DNA from: Candidatus Lightella neohaematopini
Lineage (GTDB): Bacteria; Pseudomonadota; Gammaproteobacteria; Enterobacterales; Enterobacteriaceae
Reading direction: 5' to 3'
Assembly (NCBI GenBank): GCA_025728315.1
Contig: JAOBJW010000002.1
Location: 47,041-111,040, forward strand
Length of the DNA stretch: 64,000 nucleotides
Shown here: positions 17,875 through 27,259 of the stretch, one piece after another
Numbering within the stretch: position 1 is the stretch's first letter
Layout of the letters: every line of letters starts with the position of its first letter
Notes under the pieces: generated by a model
Seen by the model: only the letters and a program-made list of their open reading frames with translations
Databases searched by the model: none
Told to the model about the DNA's origin: nothing
Position numbers and translations under genes: made by a program

Positions 17875-18846
17875 TTATACAAAAATATCATATATATTAA
17901 TTATACCAGTTAATTTGTAATTATCTATTACAATTAAATTTTTTATTTTATTTAATTTAATTAAATTAATAGCATTAATTAATGGTTGATTAGATGTAAT
18001 ACTAATTAAATTAGTTTTCATTATTGATAAAATTTTAGTTTGTTTTAAATTACTATTGTTAAGCAAAAAATTTTTTATGTCTTTATTTGTTACTATACCA
18101 ATAACATTATTATCTTTATTATAAATAATTACTATACCTAAAGAATTATTTATTTTTTGAATTACTTCATATAGTGAATTATCGTGATACATTACTGGTA
18201 AATCTTTAACATCACGCATTACATCGCTAACTTTAATTAAATTAGTATTTTTTATTGTACCTTCTGGATGTGATAGAATAAACTTATTTAAAGTAAATTT
18301 TTTTATTTTAGATAAAGTAATTGCTAAAGTATCACCAATTATTAACATAGCAGTGGTACTAGTAGTTGGTGCTAATCCAAATATACAAATCTCTTGTATA
18401 ATATTAGTGTAAATATTAACTTGAGATATTTTACTAATAGTGTTGCCAACATTTCTCGTTATACTAATAATGTTTACTTTTAAGTGCTTTAACGCTGGAA
18501 TTAAAACTAACAATTCTCTAGATTCTCCAGAATTAGATAATATTACAATAATATCATTACTAGATATCATACCTAAATCACCATGACCAGCATCATTAGG
18601 ATGAATAAAAAATGATGGAGTACCAGTACTAGAAAAAGTAGCTGCTATTTTTTTAGCTATATGTCCAGATTTACCAACACCCATTGTGATTACTTTACCT
18701 GTACAATATAATATTAATTTACATGCATTATGAAAATTAATATCAATACATTTACTTAAGTTTTTTAGGCAATCTATTTCTTGTTTTAAGATAGATTTAC
18801 CAATAGATATAAAATTACAAGAAACTAATAATTCATTATAAGACAT
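17875..18846 (-). CDS. kdsD: D-arabinose 5-phosphate isomerase
   Basis: Makes arabinose 5-phosphate from ribulose 5-phosphate, the first step towards Kdo. The 323 residues (328 in E. coli) form an N-terminal SIS domain, with TMGVGKSGHIAKKIAATFSS near residue 55 and HGDLGMIS, SNSGES further on. A C-terminal pair of CBS domains (about 205-323) follows, with SDVMRD near its start. The mla genes and yrbG that separate this cluster from ibaG-murA in E. coli are gone, leaving a 234-base divergent gap to ibaG in which I see no gene. Confidence 0.95.
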   Translation of the reverse strand: MSYNELLVSCNFISIGKSILKQEIDCLKNLSKCIDINFHNACKLILYCTGKVITMGVGKSGHIAKKIAATFSSTGTPSFFIHPNDAGHGDLGMISSNDIIVILSNSGESRELLVLIPALKHLKVNIISITRNVGNTISKISQVNIYTNIIQEICIFGLAPTTSTTAMLIIGDTLAITLSKIKKFTLNKFILSHPEGTIKNTNLIKVSDVMRDVKDLPVMYHDNSLYEVIQKINNSLGIVIIYNKDNNVIGIVTNKDIKNFLLNNSNLKQTKILSIMKTNLISITSNQPLINAINLIKLNKIKNLIVIDNYKLTGIINIYDIFV

Positions 18847-19080
18847 ATAAATTCCGATAACATAATAAAAGTTAATAAAATATAATTTTAATTTTTTAAT
18901 ATAGAATGATAATTATTACAATACAATATATTATTATTAATTAATACATTTATTAAACTAATTAATATTTTATTTGCAATGTTAAATATTGTACAATTTG
19001 TTTTGGTAAAAATTATTTGTATGTAATTTTTATTATAAATACAATTTTATATATTATTAACATAATTTAGTAAGATAATT

Positions 19081-19335
19081 ATGGATATAGAAAAAATAAA
19101 GAAAGATTTATTAGATTATTTATCTCCTGATGAGTATTATATTAATAATTATAATAATCATTTATGCATTATAATAATAAAAGATAGTTTTATTAATTTA
19201 AATATATTAGAAAGACAGCAAGAAGTTTACAAACCGTTATTTAAGTATATAAAAAGTAATATAATTCATTCTGTATCGATTACAACATATACTAAGAATG
19301 AATGGAAAGATTATAATAATAAGAAAAATAATTAG
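19081..19335 (+). CDS. ibaG: BolA-family protein IbaG (YrbA)
   Basis: 84-residue BolA-like protein matching E. coli IbaG in size and position directly upstream of murA. The segment QQEVYKPLFKYIKS with a following HSVSITTYTKNEW corresponds to the BolA helix-strand core. BolA-type proteins pair with CGFS glutaredoxins such as GrxD (37.2 kb) in Fe-S handling. The gene is 22 bases upstream of murA and is likely co-transcribed with it. The invariant RHR-type segment of BolA proteins is not clearly visible, so function is less certain than identity. Confidence 0.82.
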   Translation: MDIEKIKKDLLDYLSPDEYYINNYNNHLCIIIIKDSFINLNILERQQEVYKPLFKYIKSNIIHSVSITTYTKNEWKDYNNKKNN

Positions 19336-19357
19336 TATTTATATAAATTAAAACTTA

Positions 19358-20623
19358 ATGAATAAATTTCATATTTATGGCCCAACTAAATTAAGTGGAA
19401 AAGTAAATATTTCTGGTGCAAAAAATTCTGCTTTACCAATATTATTTGCTACATTATTAACAGAAAATGTTGTAGAAATAAAAAATATACCTAAATTAGA
19501 AGATATTAATATAGCAATAAAATTATTAAATAAACTTGGTGCAAAAATTAAAAAAAGTAAATCAATATATATTAATCCTAAAAATATAAATATTTGTTGT
19601 CCACATTATTTATCAAATAATATACGTGCATCCATATGGATACTAAGTCCATTATTAGCTAGATTTGGTTATGGTATAATACCATTACCTGGAGGGTGTG
19701 CTATTGGTGCAAGACCAATAGATCTTCATTTATTTGGACTAAGAAAATTAGGAGCTAATGTAACTATAAAAGATAAGTATATTAAAGCATCAGTATCAGG
19801 AAAATTAAAAGGAGTTTATATAAATATGAGTAAAATTAGTGTTGGGGCAACTTTAACTATCATGATTGCTGCAACATTAGCTATTGGAACAACAATAATA
19901 GATAATGCAGCTAAAGAACCAGAAATAATTGATACTGCTAATTTTTTAATTACTTTAGGTGCTAAAATATATGGAGCAGGTACTAATAAAATTATAATAA
20001 ATGGAGTTAATTATCTTAATGGTGGTGTTTATAAAATATTACCAGATAGAATAGAAACTGGTACTTTTTTAGTAGCTGCAGCTATTTCTAGAGGACATAT
20101 TACTTGCTATTCAACATATCCTACTTTATTAAATGAAGTATTAATTAAATTATATGAAGCAGGTGCTGATATTAAAACTGGTGAAAATTGGATAAGTTTA
20201 AATATGCATGGTAAAAGACCTAATGGGGTTATAATACGTACATCTCCATATCCAGGATTTCCTACCGATATGCAAGCTCAATTTAGTTTATTAAATTTAG
20301 TTGCTAATGGAGTTAGTAAAGTTACTGAAACAATATTTGAAAATCGTTTTAGACATATTATTGAATTAACTAAAATGGGAGCAAAAGCAAAAATAATAGG
20401 TAATACTGTATTATGTTATGGAGTTAAAAAACTATTTGGAACAGATGTAATAGCTACTGATTTAAGATCATCAATTAGTTTAATATTAGCTGGTTGTATA
20501 GCTCAAGGGGTTACTACCGTACATAATACACATTATGTGTATAGAGGTTATGATTCCATAGAAAAAAAGTTAAAGTTAATTGGCGCAAATATTAGACTAA
20601 CCAATAGTAAATTAAATAAATAG
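19358..20623 (+). CDS. murA: UDP-N-acetylglucosamine 1-carboxyvinyltransferase
   Basis: First committed enzyme of peptidoglycan synthesis, transferring enolpyruvate from PEP to UDP-GlcNAc. The 421 residues match E. coli MurA (419). The active-site Cys is residue 114 in [13 protein letters not shown], the fosfomycin-binding residue of the family. Other conserved parts are [11 protein letters not shown] near residue 19, [14 protein letters not shown] near 230 and [12 protein letters not shown] near 302. Protein conservation is high. It converges on degQ with only 3 bases between the stops. Confidence 0.97.
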   Translation: MNKFHIYGPTKLSGKVNISGAKNSALPILFATLLTENVVEIKNIPKLEDINIAIKLLNKLGAKIKKSKSIYINPKNINICCPHYLSNNIRASIWILSPLLARFGYGIIPLPGGCAIGARPIDLHLFGLRKLGANVTIKDKYIKASVSGKLKGVYINMSKISVGATLTIMIAATLAIGTTIIDNAAKEPEIIDTANFLITLGAKIYGAGTNKIIINGVNYLNGGVYKILPDRIETGTFLVAAAISRGHITCYSTYPTLLNEVLIKLYEAGADIKTGENWISLNMHGKRPNGVIIRTSPYPGFPTDMQAQFSLLNLVANGVSKVTETIFENRFRHIIELTKMGAKAKIIGNTVLCYGVKKLFGTDVIATDLRSSISLILAGCIAQGVTTVHNTHYVYRGYDSIEKKLKLIGANIRLTNSKLNK

Positions 20624-20626
20624 TAT

Positions 20627-22000
20627 TTAATTAGCTAATAAAAACATATTAGTCTTTCCTCTAATAATATGAAATACTATAACGGGTAATTTTTTACTTA
20701 AAATTTTTTTTAATTGTAGAATATTATCAATATTCTCTTTATTAATACCAACGATTATATCGTTCTTTTGTAAACCAATATTAAATGCTGAAGAGTTTTT
20801 TATTATACTATTAATCAGTACTCCTTTTATTTTACCAGAGTTATTACTTAATAAAGCTCCTTGTAAAATAGGTATGTTACTAATTTCTTCTATACTACTA
20901 TACTTAGTATTACCATCTTCTAGTGTAACAGAAATATTATTAATTTTATTATCTCTTAATATGCCAATTATAATAGTATCTCCAGGATTAGTAATACTAA
21001 TTTTAACTCTTAATTCTGCAAAACTATTAATCTTTCTACCATTAATTGAAATAATTATATCTCCTGCTTTAATACCAGCTTTATAAGCTGCTGAGTTTAC
21101 TATTACTTCACTAACAAAAGCACCATGTTGAGTACTAATTTGCAAAGCATTTGCTATATCAGCTGTTAACTCTGTTCCTTTTATACCTAATTGACCACGT
21201 CTAATTTCTCCATATTTAATTAATTGCTCACTTAAACTTTTTACTATATTACTAGGAATAGCAAATCCAATACCAATATTACCACCATTAGGGGCTAAAA
21301 TTGCTGTATTAATACCAACTAATTCACCATTCAAATTAATTAAAGCACCACCAGAATTACCTCTATTTATTGAGGCATCAGTTTGTATAAAATTTTCTAA
21401 TCCTTCTAAATTTAACCCACTACGACTAAGAGCAGATACAATACCTGATGTTACAGTTTGACCTAAACCAAAAGGATTACCAATTGCAATAACAAAATCA
21501 CCAACTTTTAAATTATCAGAATCAGCTATTTTAATTTCTGTTAAATTATTTGGATTAGATATTTTTAATAAAGCTAAATCAGTTTTATCATCACATCCAA
21601 CTAATTTAGCATAAAATTCTCTCCCATCATGTAATTGAATTTTAATCTTATCAGCATTATGTATTACATGATTATTAGTAATAATATAACCATTATTAGC
21701 ATCTATAATTACACCAGATCCTAATCCTTCAAATTGACGTACACTACTATTATTAGGTATATTAGGACCAAAAAAGTATCTAAATTCTTTAGGTAAAATC
21801 GATTGTCTAATAATTTGTGTACCTTCTATATGCATATTAACTACTGCTGGTAGCACTTTATTTATCATAGAAGATAAACTAGGAATATTATTAGAGTTAT
21901 TTGTGTTAATTAAAGGAAAAGATGCATAAATATTAATATTACTAAATAAAATAATAATAGTAATCATAAATACTTTAATTAATAAGAGTACTATATTCAT
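20627..22000 (-). CDS. degQ: Periplasmic serine protease/chaperone DegQ
   Basis: HtrA-family envelope protease of 457 residues (455 in E. coli DegQ, 474 in DegP). A signal peptide spans about residues 1-26. The catalytic triad is His111 (ITNNHVIH), Asp141 (TDLALL) and Ser216 (RGNSGGAL). Two PDZ domains follow (about 255-350 and 370-457), with RGQLGIKG and GIKAGDIIISING visible. It is named degQ and not degP because it lies next to rplM-rpsI, where degQ-degS sit in E. coli; degS is missing. It is probably the main periplasmic quality-control protease here. Confidence 0.92.
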   Translation of the reverse strand: MNIVLLLIKVFMITIIILFSNINIYASFPLINTNNSNNIPSLSSMINKVLPAVVNMHIEGTQIIRQSILPKEFRYFFGPNIPNNSSVRQFEGLGSGVIIDANNGYIITNNHVIHNADKIKIQLHDGREFYAKLVGCDDKTDLALLKISNPNNLTEIKIADSDNLKVGDFVIAIGNPFGLGQTVTSGIVSALSRSGLNLEGLENFIQTDASINRGNSGGALINLNGELVGINTAILAPNGGNIGIGFAIPSNIVKSLSEQLIKYGEIRRGQLGIKGTELTADIANALQISTQHGAFVSEVIVNSAAYKAGIKAGDIIISINGRKINSFAELRVKISITNPGDTIIIGILRDNKINNISVTLEDGNTKYSSIEEISNIPILQGALLSNNSGKIKGVLINSIIKNSSAFNIGLQKNDIIVGINKENIDNILQLKKILSKKLPVIVFHIIRGKTNMFLLAN

Positions 22001-22218
22001 ATATAGTTAGCCTTTTTTTACTAGTTAATATTTACTTTAAATTGTTTAAGTAAAAAATTATTATTTCATAATAATTCAATATACATTATATAAACATAAA
22101 TTAAAAATTAATAAAACTAAAATACAATAAATTAAGTTAAATTATTGATAATATATAAAAATAATGCTAGATTATTAATTTATCTAATTTAATATTTTTA
22201 TTTTTTATTATATTTAAT

Positions 22219-22626
22219 ATGAAAAACAATAATTGTTGTTGGTACTTAGTTGATGCAGAAAATCAAGTATTAGGGCGTCTTGCTAGTAAAATTGCTAACT
22301 TATTAATTGGTAAACATAAAATTAATTATTTACCTAATTTAGTTACTGGAGATTATGTTATAGTAATTAATGCTAACAAGATAATTGTTACTGGTAATAA
22401 ATACAAAGATAAAATATATTATAAACATACTGGTTATATTGGTAATTTAAAAAAGAAATTATTCAAGGATATTTTTGTAAAAAATCCAAAGTATATTATA
22501 TCACATGCTGTTAGTGGTATGTTACCCCGTAATTCCTTAAAAAAAAATATAATTAAAAAACTAAAAATTTATTTAGATACAAATCATAAACATATGTCAC
22601 AAAAACCAAAAGTATTTAATTTATAA
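22219..22626 (+). CDS. rplM: 50S ribosomal protein L13
   Basis: 135 residues (142 in E. coli). Family motifs are [16 protein letters not shown] near residue 8, [10 protein letters not shown] near 33, GDYVIVINA near 45 and [10 protein letters not shown] near 95, followed by the basic C-terminal region. It forms the usual rplM-rpsI pair with a 14-base gap. The 218-base stretch upstream, between the degQ start and this gene, must hold divergent promoters, but I could not pick them out of the A/T background. Confidence 0.96.
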   Translation: MKNNNCCWYLVDAENQVLGRLASKIANLLIGKHKINYLPNLVTGDYVIVINANKIIVTGNKYKDKIYYKHTGYIGNLKKKLFKDIFVKNPKYIISHAVSGMLPRNSLKKNIIKKLKIYLDTNHKHMSQKPKVFNL

Positions 22627-22640
22627 AATGGAATATTATT

Positions 22641-23030
22641 ATGTCTATACATTATTATGGTACAGGACGTAGAAAAAGTGCTATTGCTAGAGTTTTCTTA
22701 AAAGAAGGAAATAATAAAATAGTGATTAATAATATTGATATTAATCAATACTGTAATAAAAAAATAGTTATTTTTATAATTAATCAGGTATTAAATATAG
22801 TTAATTTACCAGATAAATTTAATATATATATAACAGTTAAAGGTGGTGGTATTTTAGGACAAGCAAATGCAATTAAACATGGAATTTCTCGTGCATTAAT
22901 AACTTATAATAATAATTTATACTGTAAATTACGTGAATCAGGATTTATTACTAGAGATTCACGTATTGTAGAAAGAAAAAAAGTTGGATTAAAAAAATCT
23001 CGTTGTCGTCCTCAATTTTCTAAAAGATAA
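22641..23030 (+). CDS. rpsI: 30S ribosomal protein S9
   Basis: 129 residues (130 in E. coli). It begins with [19 protein letters not shown], has the [21 protein letters not shown] motif near residue 70, and ends in the conserved [11 protein letters not shown] tail that reaches the P-site tRNA on the ribosome. It follows rplM and precedes serC by 18 bases, so serC may be read from the same transcript. Confidence 0.97.
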   Translation: MSIHYYGTGRRKSAIARVFLKEGNNKIVINNIDINQYCNKKIVIFIINQVLNIVNLPDKFNIYITVKGGGILGQANAIKHGISRALITYNNNLYCKLRESGFITRDSRIVERKKVGLKKSRCRPQFSKR

Positions 23031-23048
23031 ATAATATAAATTCTTACT

Positions 23049-24146
23049 ATGTTATATAATAAAAAATTTAATTTTAGTGCTAGTCAAGCAATGATCCCAT
23101 ATACTGTGTTAAAACAAATAAAAAAAGATTTATTTAACTGGAATAATAAAAATATATCTATAATGGAAATTAATCATCGTAGTAATTATTTTGTTTCTAT
23201 AGTAGAAAATACTAAGAAATATTTACGAGAATTATTAAATATACCCTTAAATTATAAAATAATATTTTGTTTTGGGGGGGCAAGAGTACAATTTTCTATT
23301 ATTCCAATTAATCTTATAAAAAATAAATTTAGTTCTGCTGATTACGTAAATAGTGGATACTGGTCCAGTAGTGCTATAGATGAAGCTAAAAAATATTGTC
23401 TCGTTAATCAACTAGACGTTTTATATAAAGAAGATGGGTTAATAAAAGTTTATCCTATGAGTAATTGGTTAATTTCTAATAATAGTTCGTATTTACATTA
23501 TTGCCCTAATGAAACGGCAAATGGTATATATATTAATGAGTTACCTGATTTTCATAATCGTATTGTTATTGCTGATTGTTCATCAATAATATTATCTCGT
23601 GTGTTAGATATAAGTAAATTTGGTTTAATATACGCAAGTACTCAAAAAAATATTGGTTTATCTGGATTAACTTTGTTAATAATACGTGATGATTTAGTTA
23701 ACATAAATAAAAATAATATAGTACCGTCAACTTTTAATTATCAATTCTTAATAAAATATAATTCCATGTTTAGTACCCCACCAACTTTTGTTTGGTATGT
23801 TGCTAATTTAATACTTAAGTGGTTAAAAAAAAAAGGGGGACTATCTAAAATTGAAAAAATAAATAAAATTAAATCTGATATCTTATATAAAGTAATAGAT
23901 AACAGTACTATATATAATAATAATATTTCATCTTTGTATCGATCATATACTAATATAATATTTAAATTACCTAATACTAATTTGCATAAGTTATTTTTAA
24001 AAGAATCTAATAAAGCAGGATTTTTAAATTTAGCTGGCCACAGAGCAATTGGTGGTATCAGAATATCTTTATATAATAGCATGACATTATTAGGAGTAAA
24101 AAAACTTGCTAAATTTATGTTTAATTTTTCTAATAAGTATAGCTGA
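23049..24146 (+). CDS. serC: Phosphoserine/phosphohydroxythreonine aminotransferase
   Basis: PLP-dependent aminotransferase of 365 residues (362 in E. coli). It acts in serine synthesis and, with 4-phosphohydroxythreonine, in pyridoxal phosphate synthesis (PdxF). Motifs are FNFSASQAMIP near the start, FCFGGARVQFSIIP near 75, the PLP lysine in YASTQKNIGLSG near 198, and a terminal AGHRAIGGIRISLYN. A run of ten A (23825-23834) before GGGGG lies inside WLKKKGG with the frame intact. With dxs present, retention of serC fits vitamin B6 synthesis; other pdx genes and serA/serB are not in the window. Confidence 0.95.
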   Translation: MLYNKKFNFSASQAMIPYTVLKQIKKDLFNWNNKNISIMEINHRSNYFVSIVENTKKYLRELLNIPLNYKIIFCFGGARVQFSIIPINLIKNKFSSADYVNSGYWSSSAIDEAKKYCLVNQLDVLYKEDGLIKVYPMSNWLISNNSSYLHYCPNETANGIYINELPDFHNRIVIADCSSIILSRVLDISKFGLIYASTQKNIGLSGLTLLIIRDDLVNINKNNIVPSTFNYQFLIKYNSMFSTPPTFVWYVANLILKWLKKKGGLSKIEKINKIKSDILYKVIDNSTIYNNNISSLYRSYTNIIFKLPNTNLHKLFLKESNKAGFLNLAGHRAIGGIRISLYNSMTLLGVKKLAKFMFNFSNKYS

Positions 24147-24165
24147 TATAACTGTATTATCTTAT

Positions 24166-24642
24166 TTAATATTGCATTGCATATATAATAATAATTATAG
24201 ATATTAATCTTTCTAATCTAATATTAGATTTCTTTATTATTGGTATACTAAATTTTTTACTATAAGGCCAAAATAATGGAATTCCTGCAGGAGTTAGCAT
24301 ATCAGCAATAATATGACTAATATATCCTATAACCATTGCATAAATTACATCTATAGGAACATTAATTTTACTAATACTTATATAAATCATCATTATAATT
24401 ATTAACAATAAACTATGAGTAAGACTTCTATGTCCAAAAAGTTTATAAATTGGTATAGATAACCATTTAAATCTTTTTCCTATAAAAGATTTTGGGTGAT
24501 CTATATCTGGTAATAAGCATGTTGCTAAACTACCTAAAATAACGTGCCACCAATCACCACTAGTTATAAAATATATTAATTTAGTTTTTTTTATCAAAAT
24601 TATATTAGATATAGCAAAACAAATATGTCCTTCAGTTGTCAT
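24166..24642 (-). CDS. ydjM: YdjM-like inner-membrane metal-dependent hydrolase family protein
   Basis: 158-residue membrane protein of the YdjM/DUF457 family. Metal-site-like motifs are GHICFAIS near residue 5, LLPDIDHPKS near 43, HRSLTHSLL near 71 and YISHIIADMLTPAGIPLFWP near 107, separated by hydrophobic helices. In E. coli ydjM is a LexA-regulated gene of uncertain function. It is a curious retention in a reduced genome, and no LexA-like box is evident upstream. It converges on serC with 19 bases between them. The substrate is unknown. Confidence 0.88.
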   Translation of the reverse strand: MTTEGHICFAISNIILIKKTKLIYFITSGDWWHVILGSLATCLLPDIDHPKSFIGKRFKWLSIPIYKLFGHRSLTHSLLLIIIMMIYISISKINVPIDVIYAMVIGYISHIIADMLTPAGIPLFWPYSKKFSIPIIKKSNIRLERLISIIIIIYAMQY

Positions 24643-24841
24643 AATTATAAATAATTACTATAATTTATTAAAATTTATATTATAAAAATAACTAATATGT
24701 TAATAATTTATAATAAGTTATAATTCATATATTTAGTTTAATAAAATTAAATATAGATATATTGCAGTTTCTTTATAGGGATGATATTTTACTAAATAAA
24801 TATAATTTTAACAATTTAATTAATTAATTTTTAGAAATTTA

Positions 24842-26068
24842 ATGTGTCAGAATAATTATAAAGATAACATTTTATTTTGTGATCATCGAAAAATTGCTAA
24901 ACAAATGGACTTGTATCATATTCAAGAAGAAGCACCTGGAATGATATTTTGGCATAATAATGGATTAATTATATTTAAAGAATTAGAAAAATTTATTAGA
25001 TTACAATTAAAAAATTTTTCTTATCAAGAAGTTAAGTGTCCATCTATGATGGATAAAAATATATGGAAAATTACAGGTCATTGGGATAATTATTCAAGTA
25101 ATATATTTACTACTAGTTCAGAAAATAGAGAATATTGTATTAAACCTATGAATTGTCCAGGACATATACAAATATTTAATCAAACAATACAATCTTATCG
25201 TAATCTACCTTTAAGAATAGCAGAATTTGGTAGTTGTCATAGAAATGAACCATCTGGATCTTTATATGGATTAATGCGTATTAGAAATTTTACTCAAGAT
25301 GATGCGCATATATTTTGCACAGAAGAGCAAATATATGATGAAATTAGTAATTGTATAAAAATGATATACTATGTTTACAATATATTTGGTTTTAAAAACA
25401 TTAAAGTTAAATTATCAACTAGACCAAAGTGTAGAATTGGTGATGATAATACATGGAATTGGGCCGAAAAAAAATTGGTTGATTCTTTAAAAGGAAATAA
25501 TATAATTTTTGATTATCAATTAGGAGATGGTGCTTTTTACGGACCAAAAATAGAGTTTATATTATTAGATTCATTGGGAAGATTTTGGCAATGTGGTACT
25601 ATACAGTTAGATTTTTTTCTTCCAAATCGTTTAGGTGCTTACTATATTAATAAAAATAATTCTCGTAGTACTCCAATTATGATACATCGTTCTATTTTAG
25701 GCTCAATAGAACGTTTTATAGGAATAATTACGGAAGAATATGCTGGACTTTATCCAATATGGTTAGCACCAATACAAGTAGTTATTACAAATATAAGTAT
25801 TAATCAATATAATTATGTAAATGAAATTGGAAAAATTCTAATATCATTAAATATAAGAACTAAAATAGATACTAGAAACAAAAAACTAGGTTTTAAAATT
25901 AGAGAATATATCATTTGTAAAATACCATATATAATTGTTTGTGGTAACGAAGAAATATCATCAAAAAAATTATCAGTTAGAACTAGTAAGAGTAATAATT
26001 TTTATATTATAAGTATTAATAATTTTATAGAAAAAATTAAATATGAGATAAATAATTATTTAATTTAA
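24842..26068 (+). CDS. thrS: Threonyl-tRNA synthetase lacking TGS and editing domains
   Basis: Class II synthetase reduced to 408 residues (642 in E. coli). The protein begins just before [13 protein letters not shown], which in E. coli is the start of the catalytic domain near residue 244, and then aligns to the C-terminus. Zinc ligands Cys105 (MNCPGH), His156 (DDAHIF) and His282 (IHRSIL) and class II motifs 2 and 3 are intact, as is the anticodon-binding domain (about 305-408). The N-terminal TGS and Ser-editing domains are absent, and the 199 bases upstream show no trace of them. The enzyme should charge tRNA-Thr but not clear Ser-tRNA-Thr. It heads the thrS-infC-rpmI-rplT-pheST cluster. 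Confidence 0.95.
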   Translation: MCQNNYKDNILFCDHRKIAKQMDLYHIQEEAPGMIFWHNNGLIIFKELEKFIRLQLKNFSYQEVKCPSMMDKNIWKITGHWDNYSSNIFTTSSENREYCIKPMNCPGHIQIFNQTIQSYRNLPLRIAEFGSCHRNEPSGSLYGLMRIRNFTQDDAHIFCTEEQIYDEISNCIKMIYYVYNIFGFKNIKVKLSTRPKCRIGDDNTWNWAEKKLVDSLKGNNIIFDYQLGDGAFYGPKIEFILLDSLGRFWQCGTIQLDFFLPNRLGAYYINKNNSRSTPIMIHRSILGSIERFIGIITEEYAGLYPIWLAPIQVVITNISINQYNYVNEIGKILISLNIRTKIDTRNKKLGFKIREYIICKIPYIIVCGNEEISSKKLSVRTSKSNNFYIISINNFIEKIKYEINNYLI

Positions 26069-26077
26069 AATTAAGAT

Positions 26078-26089
26078 GGGAGTTAAATT
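26078..26089 (+). promoter_or_regulatory. infC translation start region: GGGAG Shine-Dalgarno and AUU start codon
   Basis: GGGAG (26078-26082) precedes ATT AAA at 26087, with an in-frame stop TAA at 26084-26086 directly before it. No ATG, GTG or TTG occurs in frame until TTG 26216, deep inside the conserved protein. E. coli infC starts with AUU AAA and uses it for autoregulation by IF-3. A second in-frame ATT at 26093 is an alternative start. Confidence 0.75.
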
Positions 26090-26641
26090 AAAATTAACAT
26101 TAAATCAAAATCAGTAAAATTTAAAAATAGAATTAACGAAGAAATAAAAGCAGATAAAGTTCGTTTAATTAATATAGATTTAAAACAAATTGGTATTGTT
26201 AGTTTACAAGATGCTTTGCTTAGAGCAAGTAAATTGAATTCTGATTTAATAGAAATAAATCCTAATATTATCCCACCTGTTTGTAGAATAATAAATTATG
26301 GTAAATTTATATATGAAAAAAGTAAGTTAATTAAAGAACAAAAAAAGAAACAAAAATCTTTAAATATTAAAGAAATTAAATTTAGACCTAATACACAAGA
26401 AAATGATTATAATATTAAGTTACGTAATATTATTAGACTTCTAAATAAAGGTAATAAAATAAAAGTTACTCTAAAATTTAGAGGTAGAGAAATTGTACAT
26501 CAACAAATTGGTATTAATATGTTAAAACGTATGAAAAATGATTTACATAAATTAATAATTATGGATAATTCTTTATTAAGAATTGAAGGAAAACAAATTA
26601 GTATTATGTTAACTCCGCAAAAAAATAAAAATAAGATATAA
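26087..26641 (+). CDS. infC: Translation initiation factor IF-3 (AUU start)
   Basis: IF-3 blocks subunit joining and checks the initiation codon. Read from ATT at 26087 it has 184 residues (180 in E. coli). The N-terminal domain contains KNRINEEIKADKVRLI and IGIVSLQDAL. Next come PPVCRIINYGKF, the Lys-rich linker with KEIKFRP, and the C-terminal domain with LKFRGREIVHQQIG. Starting at the first common start codon (TTG 26216) would delete about 43 conserved residues, so a non-standard start is needed. AUU is known for E. coli infC, where IF-3 represses its own translation; the same control is likely here. Confidence 0.92.
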   Translation: MKINIKSKSVKFKNRINEEIKADKVRLINIDLKQIGIVSLQDALLRASKLNSDLIEINPNIIPPVCRIINYGKFIYEKSKLIKEQKKKQKSLNIKEIKFRPNTQENDYNIKLRNIIRLLNKGNKIKVTLKFRGREIVHQQIGINMLKRMKNDLHKLIIMDNSLLRIEGKQISIMLTPQKNKNKI

Positions 26642-26663
26642 AATTATAAAGAGTAAATTTAAT

Positions 26664-26861
26664 ATGTTGAAAATAAAAACAATACGTAGTTTTACAAAAA
26701 GATTTAGAAAATTATCATCTGGTAAATTTAAATATAAAAAATCTAACATGCGTCATATTTTAACAAAAAAAACATCAAAATATAAACGGCAATTAAGATC
26801 TAAAGCAATAATAACAAGAAGTAATTCAAAAGTAATTAATAGGTGCTTACCTTATTTATAG
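26664..26861 (+). CDS. rpmI: 50S ribosomal protein L35
   Basis: 65 residues, the E. coli length, with KTIRSFTKRFRKLSSGKFK, the HILTKKTSKYKRQLR segment and a final CLPYL. It follows infC by 22 bases, and rplT follows 21 bases later. In E. coli L20 represses this operon by binding a pseudoknot and helix upstream of rpmI; I cannot see a matching structure in the AT-rich leader. Confidence 0.97.
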   Translation: MLKIKTIRSFTKRFRKLSSGKFKYKKSNMRHILTKKTSKYKRQLRSKAIITRSNSKVINRCLPYL

Positions 26862-26882
26862 TAGTAAATTTTGGAGGATAAT

Positions 26883-27230
26883 ATGACTCGTGTTAAAAGA
26901 GGGGTAACTGCTCATCAACGACACAAAAAAATATTAAAACAAGCGAGTGGTTACTACGGAGCTAGATCAAGAACATATCGTTCAGCTTTTCAAGCAGTTA
27001 TAAAAGCTAATCAATATAGTTATAGAGATCGTCGAAATAAAAAAAGACAATTTCGTAAATCATGGATTATTAAAATAAATGCAGCTTCTAGATTATATGG
27101 ATTAACTTACAGTCAATTAATATATAGATTAAAAAAATTATCTATTCTAATAAATAGAAAAATAATTACTAATTTAATTATACATAATCCAGAAATATTT
27201 AGAAATTTAATTAAACAAATAAAACAATAG
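26883..27230 (+). CDS. rplT: 50S ribosomal protein L20
   Basis: 115 residues (118 in E. coli). I choose the ATG at 26883, which gives [15 protein letters not shown] and has GGAGG 5 bases upstream at 26873-26877; a TTG four codons earlier overlaps that Shine-Dalgarno and is not used. Conserved parts are [31 protein letters not shown] and [13 protein letters not shown]. pheS follows after 29 bases, so the pheM leader peptide and attenuator of E. coli are gone. Confidence 0.97.
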   Translation: MTRVKRGVTAHQRHKKILKQASGYYGARSRTYRSAFQAVIKANQYSYRDRRNKKRQFRKSWIIKINAASRLYGLTYSQLIYRLKKLSILINRKIITNLIIHNPEIFRNLIKQIKQ

Positions 27231-27259
27231 TTTTTATTTATTATTTAATTCTAATTAAT

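Noticed and set aside
23741-24082. Minus-strand open frame of 113 codons
   Set aside because: Antisense shadow of serC, which has clear PLP-enzyme motifs.
24643-24841. Hidden N-terminal part of ThrRS behind a frameshift
   Set aside because: I looked for TGS or editing-domain sequence in the 199 upstream bases and saw only A/T-rich intergenic DNA; in any case it is too short for about 240 residues.
26871-26882. TTG start for rplT, four codons before the ATG
   Set aside because: These bases contain the GGAGG Shine-Dalgarno for the ATG at 26883, and L20 proteins begin at that Met.
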